64,000 nucleotides of DNA from Metabacillus halosaccharovorans (lineage in GTDB: Bacteria > Bacillota > Bacilli > Bacillales > Bacillaceae), in contig NZ_KV917372.1 in assembly GCF_002019635.1 (NCBI RefSeq), positions 1,178,001 through 1,242,000 of the forward strand, written 5' to 3'. The notes under the pieces are model-generated. The model was given only the letters and a program-made list of their open reading frames with translations. It made no database searches and had not been told where the DNA came from. This document shows, one piece after another, positions 57,835 to 64,000 of this stretch. Numbering within the stretch: position 1 is the stretch's first letter; the number at the start of each line of letters is the position of its first letter. The position numbers and the translations under genes were made by a program.

Positions 57835-58869
57835 TTAAATATTCATTTCTGATAAAACATAGCAATAAAGTAGTTTGGCTGTATGTTCTAATGAAGTAGT
57901 GTGAGTTCTTTCAAAAGCATGTGAAGCATCAATACCAGGTCCAATTAATCCGTGTACAAGGTCATGGCCTGAGCGGATAGCTGCTGAAGCATCTGAACCA
58001 TAGTATGGATAGATATCTACTTTGTATTCAATATTATGCTTTTTCGCAAGTTCTACTAATTTTTTTCTTAACCCATAATGGTACGGCCCGCTTGAGTCCT
58101 TTGCACAAATTGATACCGTATATTCGTCTGTTGCTTGCCCGTCCCCTATTGCTCCCATATCTACTGCCAAATACTCGATTGTTTCAATAGGTATATTTGA
58201 ATTACCTCCATAACCAATTTCCTCATTATTTGAAATAAGAAAATGGGTCGTATATGGTAGTTCGATCGATTCAAGCGATATTTTCTTGATTAAGTCTAAT
58301 AATAAAGCAACACTTGCTTTATCATCCAAGTGACGGGATTTAATAAAACCACTTGTTGTGATTTCGACTCGTGGGTCAAATGAAATAAAATCTCCAACTT
58401 CTATACCTAATTCTCGGACATCCTGTGCATTATGTACACGTTCATCAATCCTGACTTCCATATTTTTCTGATTTCTCTCCAACTTCCCTGCTTCTTTATA
58501 AACATGGACAGATGTTTGATGCATTAAGATCGTTCCAGTATAAACTTGACCATTTGATGTTTCAATCTGACAATATTCACCTTCAATCGAGTTATAATTA
58601 AACCCTCCGATGAGATCAATCATTAATCGTCCATTGGATTTAATATCTTTTACGATTGCACCCAATGTATCGACATGTGCAGTAAGCATCCGGTGCAGGC
58701 TATCATTTTTTCCCGGTATTGTAACAATTAACCCACCTTTATGATTTCTTTTCATTTTCACCTGAAAGTCTTTAAGATACGATTCCACAAATGAAATTAC
58801 TTTTTCGGTATTTCCTGAAGGACTTGGAATTTTCACTAATTTCTTTATTAATTGAAGTGTTTCTTTCAT
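57835..58869 (-). CDS. M42-family metallopeptidase
   Basis: The 344-residue aminopeptidase of the M42 (glutamyl aminopeptidase/endoglucanase M) family shows the two-metal ligands HVDTLG, HLDDKASVA, SNNEEIGYGG, AVDMGA and SHAFERTH. It probably trims peptides in the cytosol; specificity cannot be read. The ATG at 58869 has AAGGAG 8 bases upstream. Confidence 0.92.
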   Translation of the reverse strand: MKETLQLIKKLVKIPSPSGNTEKVISFVESYLKDFQVKMKRNHKGGLIVTIPGKNDSLHRMLTAHVDTLGAIVKDIKSNGRLMIDLIGGFNYNSIEGEYCQIETSNGQVYTGTILMHQTSVHVYKEAGKLERNQKNMEVRIDERVHNAQDVRELGIEVGDFISFDPRVEITTSGFIKSRHLDDKASVALLLDLIKKISLESIELPYTTHFLISNNEEIGYGGNSNIPIETIEYLAVDMGAIGDGQATDEYTVSICAKDSSGPYHYGLRKKLVELAKKHNIEYKVDIYPYYGSDASAAIRSGHDLVHGLIGPGIDASHAFERTHTTSLEHTAKLLYCYVLSEMNI

Positions 58870-59063
58870 GAACATATCTCCTTTTTCATCATGTTGAATT
58901 ATATTGTAACGCAGATTGGTAAAGAAACAAATTATTCAATTGTTATTATTATATTCCTTCCTGCTATTTCACTTTTCCCCCATGAATTTAAAGTACCGGA
59001 TAATTTTTCTAGTTAAGGGAAACATTATAAATAGTTTAATTTAATGTAAAAGGAGATATCGTC

Positions 59064-59285
59064 ATGGATTTACATCATAATATGGAATTTAAATTAAGCG
59101 GAAACTTCCTGCCGAATATCAGTAATTCAGATAAGCTTAAAATTGTTGAAATCTCTGATAAAAGTATTGTTATCCAAATGAATAACTCAAAAAGAAGAGG
59201 TGTTTTCCCAAAAGATAGTTTCCATTACTGGATTAATCGAAAATCACTAATCGCTATACAAGAAGACGAGAAAAAAACATCATAA
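59064..59285 (+). CDS. hypothetical protein (73 aa)
   Basis: A strong SD (AAAAGGAG) precedes an ATG for 73 residues with a beta-rich pattern (FKLSGNFLPNI, KLKIVEISDKSIVIQM, GVFPKDSFHYWI). No family is recognised. A hairpin terminator at 59302-59323 follows. Confidence 0.65.
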   Translation: MDLHHNMEFKLSGNFLPNISNSDKLKIVEISDKSIVIQMNNSKRRGVFPKDSFHYWINRKSLIAIQEDEKKTS

Positions 59286-59301
59286 ATAGTAAAGCAGAAA
59301 A

Positions 59302-59323
59302 AGGACCTGAGAAATCAGGTCCT
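59302..59323. terminator. terminator between the small gene and the yjcZ-type gene
   Basis: AGGACCTGA and TCAGGTCCT form a 9-bp stem with a GAAA loop. Confidence 0.75.
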
Positions 59324-59339
59324 CTTCACTTGGTTCATC

Positions 59340-59471
59340 TTATAACCAAGCAGCACCAACGATAATCAATAGAATGAACAATACAACGATTAACGCGAAT
59401 CCTCTACCATATCCATATCCTCCACCATATCCGTAACCACATTGACCATGACCATAACCATATCCGTACAT
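59340..59471 (-). CDS. YjcZ-family sporulation protein
   Basis: The 43-residue peptide has a Tyr/Gly-rich head ([18 protein letters not shown]) and one membrane helix [15 protein letters not shown], the typical YjcZ-family form of small spore-associated peptides. SD AGGAG is visible upstream on the minus strand. Confidence 0.88.
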   Translation of the reverse strand: MYGYGYGHGQCGYGYGGGYGYGRGFALIVVLFILLIIVGAAWL

Positions 59472-59512
59472 AAAAATTCCTCCTTTATATAATAATTGAA
59501 ATCAGCAGCAAA

Positions 59513-59617
59513 CTAATATACAACGTAAGCAGAGCCCACAATAATTAGCAGGATGAATAACACAACGATCAAAGCAAAGCCACCACCGTAGCCATAACCT
59601 GGAGTTGCACCACTCAT
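59513..59617 (-). CDS. second YjcZ-family sporulation protein
   Basis: The 34-residue peptide reads MSGATPGYGYGGG followed by [15 protein letters not shown], the same helix as its neighbour 40 bases downstream, and ends AYVVY. SD GGGAGGTG precedes it. The pair is a tandem duplication. Confidence 0.88.
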   Translation of the reverse strand: MSGATPGYGYGGGFALIVVLFILLIIVGSAYVVY

Positions 59618-59882
59618 TTACAACACCTCCCTTTCGTTGTACTAATACACTATGTATATAGGTACTTGTCTGTAAGGGCGGATGCACAGTTCCTATAAAA
59701 AATTTTTTTATTTCAATGAGCATTAAGGATCAACACATTTTGTTTGCTAATTTGTTAGAAATCGTTTATGAATAAAGAAGGAATTCAATGTTAAACTGTA
59801 TAGTATAAAAGTGTTAAAAGCCGATAGTTCACGTAAAACACTTTTCTAACAAGCCTATTTCTTATATGTAAAGGATGATTTG

Positions 59883-60455
59883 ATGAAAAAAATAGTATTT
59901 CTTATTAGCTTTCTATGGATGCTTCCATTCATGGTCTCTGCCCATACAACAGTATCAAATTCCACCCCTGCGGAAGGTCAAGTAATTACAGAAGAATTAT
60001 CAAGCATGAAAGTTGAATTTGCCGGTGAAATTGAAAAACAAAGTACACTTAACTTAAAGCAAAATGATACAGAAATTCCTTTAGATTCCGTTACAGTTAA
60101 TGAAAAAGAGATTATTGGTACAGTTACTGCACCATTAAAAAATGGAAACTACGTCTTAACATGGAAAATAGCCGCAAAGGACGGACATGCAATGACAGGA
60201 GATATCCCATTTACTGTGGAAATTCCTGAGACAAAAAAAACTGAAACTGAAGACACAGAAGATACAGAGAGTGAAGCACCAGAACCCGAGGAATCAACAG
60301 AACAAAGTGATGAAGATATTCTTGAAGAACCCCAATATAACGGGACAAGCTCAAACGAAGATTCGAATACTTCAACATTTGCAACAGTTTCGGTCATTGT
60401 CCTGATTGTCTTATTAATTGGTGGAATATGGGTTATTTTTCGCAAAAAGAGGTAA
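59883..60455 (+). CDS. copC: CopC-domain copper protein, membrane anchored
   Basis: The 190-residue protein has a signal peptide ending VSA, so the mature chain would begin with His, the usual first copper ligand of CopC. The CopC beta-sandwich ends AAKDGHAMTGDIPFTV with the DGH motif. A Glu/Thr/Ser-rich stalk and a C-terminal membrane helix with KKR follow. It probably binds Cu at the outer membrane face and passes it to CopD. The ATG at 59883 follows AAGGATG. Confidence 0.88.
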   Translation: MKKIVFLISFLWMLPFMVSAHTTVSNSTPAEGQVITEELSSMKVEFAGEIEKQSTLNLKQNDTEIPLDSVTVNEKEIIGTVTAPLKNGNYVLTWKIAAKDGHAMTGDIPFTVEIPETKKTETEDTEDTESEAPEPEESTEQSDEDILEEPQYNGTSSNEDSNTSTFATVSVIVLIVLLIGGIWVIFRKKR

Positions 60456-60458
60456 AGT

Positions 60459-61541
60459 ATGAATCAACTAATTCCAATTACAGAGTATGCTACATATATG
60501 CTCTTTTCTTATATAGTCGGGTATATCTTCTTACAATTTATACCTCAATTTAGCAAACCTGTTATTCAAGTAACAAAACAGAGTCTATTATTAAGTGTAT
60601 TAGGTATTATTGTGTTAACTTTTTTACCTGTTGTTCAGGTAATTACTTTCTTTTCTGAGGATGGGTTATTTAGTTTAACTGCCTATTCTATATTAACTGA
60701 GTTTCAAGTTGGCATTGCCTGGCTCTACGGAAGCTTTTTCGCGGTTTTATTATGGATGACAATTTATGTAGAAGGTCCAAAGTATTTGCAGGCATTTTTT
60801 ATCCTTGTCATGATTATTTCAGTTGGTTATGCAAGTCATGCTTCAACACTTGATGCTTTACCAGGCTTACTTTCACATTCCATCCATTTTTTAACGATCA
60901 CCATATGGTTTGGTATACTTCTTCATGTTGGTTGGTTAGCAAAAGAGATAAATAATTTGCATGCATTTCTTCGATGGTTTACACCTTTATCGATCGTATT
61001 GATTGTCATTTTAACGATATCTGGGATCAGCCTCATGCTTTTTGTGGTTGAACCACGCGATTATACAAACTCATGGGTTCTGACATATGGACAGATGCTT
61101 TTACTTAAGCATATAAGTATTATTCCTATCCTTGTCTTTGGATTAATAAACGGATTTTTATCTCGAAAAACAAAGCATGATGAGAATTTCAATCCAATTA
61201 AATGGATACAAGCAGAAACATTTATCCTTATGATTGTTTTTTTTATTACAGGAGTATTAGGGACACTACCTCCTCCGCATCAAGTGAATGCAACATTTTT
61301 ACAGGAGGGCCCTGCAAATTGGGTTGAGCCTATATTAGGGCTAAATATTCAAGCACCATTTAACGTGCAACTTAATATAGGTTTACAATCGATTGTTCTA
61401 CTAATAATTGCTGTGTTATTTATCATGATGATGATTGTTAGTTTTTTCAAAAAAATTTCACCTATGTTTGCTTTAAGCTTTGGTATCGCCTTTATCATTG
61501 CTACCTACCTGGGTTTAATGTTTTCGATTGTTATTAACTAA
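60459..61541 (+). CDS. copD: CopD-family membrane protein
   Basis: The 360-residue protein has about nine membrane segments and conserved His positions (SHSIHFLTITIWFG, LLKHISIIP) of the CopD domain. It starts 3 bases after copC and is cotranscribed. CopC-CopD pairs import copper in several bacteria; whether this pair imports or detoxifies is not readable from sequence. Confidence 0.88.
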   Translation: MNQLIPITEYATYMLFSYIVGYIFLQFIPQFSKPVIQVTKQSLLLSVLGIIVLTFLPVVQVITFFSEDGLFSLTAYSILTEFQVGIAWLYGSFFAVLLWMTIYVEGPKYLQAFFILVMIISVGYASHASTLDALPGLLSHSIHFLTITIWFGILLHVGWLAKEINNLHAFLRWFTPLSIVLIVILTISGISLMLFVVEPRDYTNSWVLTYGQMLLLKHISIIPILVFGLINGFLSRKTKHDENFNPIKWIQAETFILMIVFFITGVLGTLPPPHQVNATFLQEGPANWVEPILGLNIQAPFNVQLNIGLQSIVLLIIAVLFIMMMIVSFFKKISPMFALSFGIAFIIATYLGLMFSIVIN

Positions 61542-61716
61542 CAATCATCCATATAGGAATAGGGACAATTCCTAATTATCATTTTACAAAAGTTGACCAG
61601 TTCTTTAAGTAATATTAATTTTCTGAAAATATAAGCAGATAATATTAAAACACCTCTAATCATTGAATAAGAAAGCATTAGTTTGCTTATCCTAACAATG
61701 AAGGAGGTGTTTTAAT

Positions 61717-61878
61717 ATGGCACAAGACGTATTATGTGAAGTTAGTAGCTGCGTCCATAACATTAACAACGAGAACAAATGTGGTGCAACTCAAATTTAT
61801 GTAGTGAATCATAAAGAAAAGAACGCTTCCACAAGCAGTGACACAGACTGTAAAACATTTGAACCTTCTGACATGTAA
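61717..61878 (+). CDS. DUF1540 small cysteine protein
   Basis: The 53-residue protein has the DUF1540 pattern VLCEVSSCVHN...NKCGATQIYV...DTDCKTF with four cysteines, suggesting metal binding. SD AAGGAGGTG. Function unknown; members are common in spore formers. Terminator at 61888-61924. Confidence 0.85.
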   Translation: MAQDVLCEVSSCVHNINNENKCGATQIYVVNHKEKNASTSSDTDCKTFEPSDM

Positions 61879-61887
61879 TGCTATTAG

Positions 61888-61924
61888 AAGAGGCGACCGA
61901 TTAGGGGTTGTCTCTTTCTTTTAT
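61888..61924 (+). terminator. terminator of the DUF1540 gene
   Basis: AAGAGGCGACC pairs with GGTTGTCTCTT (GU allowed), followed by a T-rich run. Confidence 0.75.
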
Positions 61925-62013
61925 AGTATTGAAAATAATTATCATTATTATTCATGTTATAACAATAAAATAAAAGCAGCTGATATTTTTTTCAGTCGCT
62001 TTTTATCATTAAA

Positions 62014-63021
62014 TTATTCTTTTTTAATTATTTGATCACGATCATCTGTTTGTGGAGGCTCTTCAAGCCAGCTATGATTAATCATAATATTTGCGCCATC
62101 TTCTGCGTAAAGGGCAATTTCAGGTACTAAAGAGGCATACCTTAGAGCAAGATCTCTCCTAGGACTGCCTGACATAGAGGCACCATAATTTCCAATTCCT
62201 GCTGCAATCATGGCTGAAATATGAAACATCATAATCTTATCAGAAAATACAGGAACCGTCGAATCTGTAAGTGCTGTATCCCACGTCATTGGGGCAGGCA
62301 AATCCTCTTTCTTTAAGATATCACTAAAAAGATCTATATGTTTTTGAGCAATTCGCTTACCTCTTAAAAAATACTCTTTCACTTCTTTCCTTTTAGCAGT
62401 TTGTGCAAACCCCATAATTAACGTTTTCCCGATTGCATTTGTTTGAATATTATTAAATAGCATTGTAATTTCATGTGCTGTTAATGGCCTTTTATCCCCC
62501 ATAAATCCTGCTAAGAAATGTTGTTTCCCCACAAAATCAACTTTATCAGGTACAGAGATATATGGAGGTCTTATATATGTCCCTTGCTTTAACATTATAT
62601 CCCTTGTTAAATCTTGTAGTCCAACAGCTGTTTTAAGTACACTCTTAAAAAACGATACAACATCAGATCTAGTTGAAAATCCAATTGCCCCACTTGCCGC
62701 TGCCATCCCTAATATGGACATATTTCTCAAATATATAAGTGAAAAAGTATCAGAAAATAAACGAGGAGCATCCTTATTAACATCCTCTTTTGTAAAACCA
62801 AGCGGTATTGGGAACTTCTCTTTTTGAAATAATTCTCTTAGAAAAGCAAGATTTTTTTTCGAACCATCGAGTGTGAATTCCAAAACAGGACGAACCTCTT
62901 CATCTTCTACTTTTTGTAAAAAATGACTCACAACACATACAGAGGCTGTATCATTTATATATTGAGTCCATAACACCGACATTTCAGCAGCCGTTAATTG
63001 AATGTTTGTTTTTTTCTCCAT
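62014..63021 (-). CDS. DUF3231 family protein
   Basis: The 335-residue protein is built of two copies of a ferritin-like four-helix DUF3231 unit (first copy with LWTQYINDTASVCVVSHFLQ, second with ITMLFNNIQTNAIGKTLIMGF). Similar proteins are frequent in Bacillus. Function unknown. The ATG at 63021 has GCAGGTG upstream. A T-rich hairpin follows downstream near 61975-62005. Confidence 0.82.
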   Translation of the reverse strand: MEKKTNIQLTAAEMSVLWTQYINDTASVCVVSHFLQKVEDEEVRPVLEFTLDGSKKNLAFLRELFQKEKFPIPLGFTKEDVNKDAPRLFSDTFSLIYLRNMSILGMAAASGAIGFSTRSDVVSFFKSVLKTAVGLQDLTRDIMLKQGTYIRPPYISVPDKVDFVGKQHFLAGFMGDKRPLTAHEITMLFNNIQTNAIGKTLIMGFAQTAKRKEVKEYFLRGKRIAQKHIDLFSDILKKEDLPAPMTWDTALTDSTVPVFSDKIMMFHISAMIAAGIGNYGASMSGSPRRDLALRYASLVPEIALYAEDGANIMINHSWLEEPPQTDDRDQIIKKE

Positions 63022-63102
63022 TACGTACACCTGCTTTTTTTATATGTGTTATAAGTTTTCACCACCTTTATAAAATTATGTATTTTATAGAAATTCTTAG
63101 AT

Positions 63103-63138
63103 AAAAAAAGCAGGACCCACCGTAAACGGGTAAGTCCT
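63103..63138 (-). terminator. terminator of proA
   Basis: AGGACTTACCCG and CGGTGGGTCCT (minus strand) form a stem followed by a run of seven T. Confidence 0.85.
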
Positions 63139-63147
63139 GATCATTTA

Positions 63148-64000
63148 TTATCTGGTTTGACCATTTCCTGACATAAGAAATTTTACTGTCGTTAACGCAG
63201 GTAATCCCATTGGACCACGTGCATGTAACTTTTGTGTAGAAATTCCAATTTCTGCACCAAATCCAAGTGCACCACCATCCGTAAAACGAGTCGAGGCATT
63301 ATGGTACAGAGCGGATGCGTCCACTAAATTCATAAAGATTTTAGCAGTATCTCTATTTTCAGTTACGATTGCTTCTGAATGCTTCGTACCATATCTTTCA
63401 ATATGATCTATCGCTTCTTCCACACTCTCTACTGTTTTTATCGCAAGATCCAAGCTTAAATACTCATTAGCCCAATCTTCTTCATTGGCTAGCATAGCAT
63501 CCGGAAAATAGGATAATGCTGTTTCATCACCATGAACTGTAATACCCTCTTCATTCAATGTGTTAATTAATTGTTCTTTGTTTTTATCAAGCCACTCTTT
63601 ATGAATAATAGCTGTTTCTAATGCGTTACATACAGCTGGTCGGTCTGTTTTTGCATTAACAAGAATATTTAATGCTTTCTCAACTTCTGCTTCTACATCA
63701 ATATATAAATGACAGTTTCCAACGCCTGTTTCAAGGACAGGAACAGTCGCATTGTTTACAACGGCATTGATGAGAGAGCCGCCACCACGTGGAATTAACA
63801 CATCAATATGTTCCTTCATTGTAAACAACTGTTGTGTTGCTTCACGATCCGTACTCGCAATAAATTGAACTGCATCTTTTGGGATTTTTGTTGTGTTTAA
63901 TGCTTCATGCATAACCTCTACAATTGCTTTGTTTGATGATAAAGCAGAAGATCCGCCTTTTAATAGAATGGCATTTCCTGATTTAAGTGCGAGTCCTGTT
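63148..64000 (-). CDS. proA: gamma-glutamyl phosphate reductase (5' end outside the window)
   Basis: ProA reduces glutamyl-5-phosphate to the semialdehyde in proline synthesis. The visible 283 residues include the NADPH-site part GLALKSGNAILLKGG at the window edge, LIPRGGGSLI, the catalytic Cys in RPAVCNALE and the C-terminal ARGPMGLPALTTVKF. An internal ATG at 63912 is not the start because the frame is open and homologous to the edge. The N-terminal third lies beyond 64000; proB may lie there. Confidence 0.95.
   Translation of the reverse strand, partial: TGLALKSGNAILLKGGSSALSSNKAIVEVMHEALNTTKIPKDAVQFIASTDREATQQLFTMKEHIDVLIPRGGGSLINAVVNNATVPVLETGVGNCHLYIDVEAEVEKALNILVNAKTDRPAVCNALETAIIHKEWLDKNKEQLINTLNEEGITVHGDETALSYFPDAMLANEEDWANEYLSLDLAIKTVESVEEAIDHIERYGTKHSEAIVTENRDTAKIFMNLVDASALYHNASTRFTDGGALGFGAEIGISTQKLHARGPMGLPALTTVKFLMSGNGQTR

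Overview
The window reads as a chromosomal segment of an endospore-forming, low-GC Gram-positive bacterium of the family Bacillaceae. Supporting markers are an alpha/beta-type small acid-soluble spore protein (SASP), a GerA-type germinant receptor operon, a Spo0E-like phosphatase, a KinE-like sporulation kinase, SigI/RsgI, TnrA, YjcZ-type spore proteins, purine-rich Shine-Dalgarno (SD) sites with frequent TTG/GTG starts, and many Rho-independent terminators. From memory, much of the first 28 kb follows the Bacillus subtilis order mtnD-B-X-W / mtnE / mtnU / mtnKA / ogt / kinE / ykrP / ktrD / htpX / ykrK / sspD. No rRNA, tRNA, CRISPR array, insertion sequence or prophage was seen. The exact species cannot be set from the sequence alone.

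Layout. 0-3 kb: a tail that may belong to a gene starting before the window, a CBS-ACT protein of the c-di-AMP-binding CbpA type, and an antibiotic-resistance-type ABC-F ATPase behind a hairpin leader. 2.8-11.1 kb: the methionine salvage pathway, with two S-box (SAM) riboswitches in front of mtnWXBD and mtnKA and unswitched mtnE and mtnU between them. 11-26 kb: DNA repair (ogt), sporulation signalling (kinE), an acyltransferase, a B12-type radical SAM protein, small spore-type proteins, a class B PBP lipoprotein, potassium uptake (ktrD), the HtpX protease with its DUF1836 regulator, a SASP, and sigI-rsgI. 26.6-38.7 kb: a TerC-family protein behind a yybP-ykoY manganese riboswitch, uppP, and the Ku and LigD end-joining genes, which are separated by a giant cell-wall-anchored amylopullulanase and a HAD phosphatase. 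38.7-48.9 kb: an RND exporter with a MarR regulator, a nucleotidyltransferase, an FbpA-like protein, tnrA with its own TnrA box, a Spo0E-like protein, a MOSC protein, thiC behind a TPP riboswitch, and ymaF. 48.9-64 kb: a gerA-type operon, an acidic surface protein with its class D sortase, an RNase J paralogue, several small proteins, an M42 peptidase, YjcZ peptides, copC-copD, a DUF1540 peptide, a DUF3231 protein and the 3' part of proA.

How the genes work together. The mtn genes recycle methylthioadenosine to methionine under SAM control. The sortase at 53.7 kb and two LPxTA-tailed proteins (its acidic neighbour, and the amylopullulanase 18 kb away) look like one surface-display system. Ku and LigD would repair breaks in germinating spores. 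TnrA, S-box, TPP, Mn and a candidate CcpA site make the window rich in readable regulation. The least explained items are the ABC-F leader, a 46-bp perfect palindrome covering the ymaF ribosome binding site, and a tandem hairpin repeat after ligD. I saw no clearly new multi-gene system.
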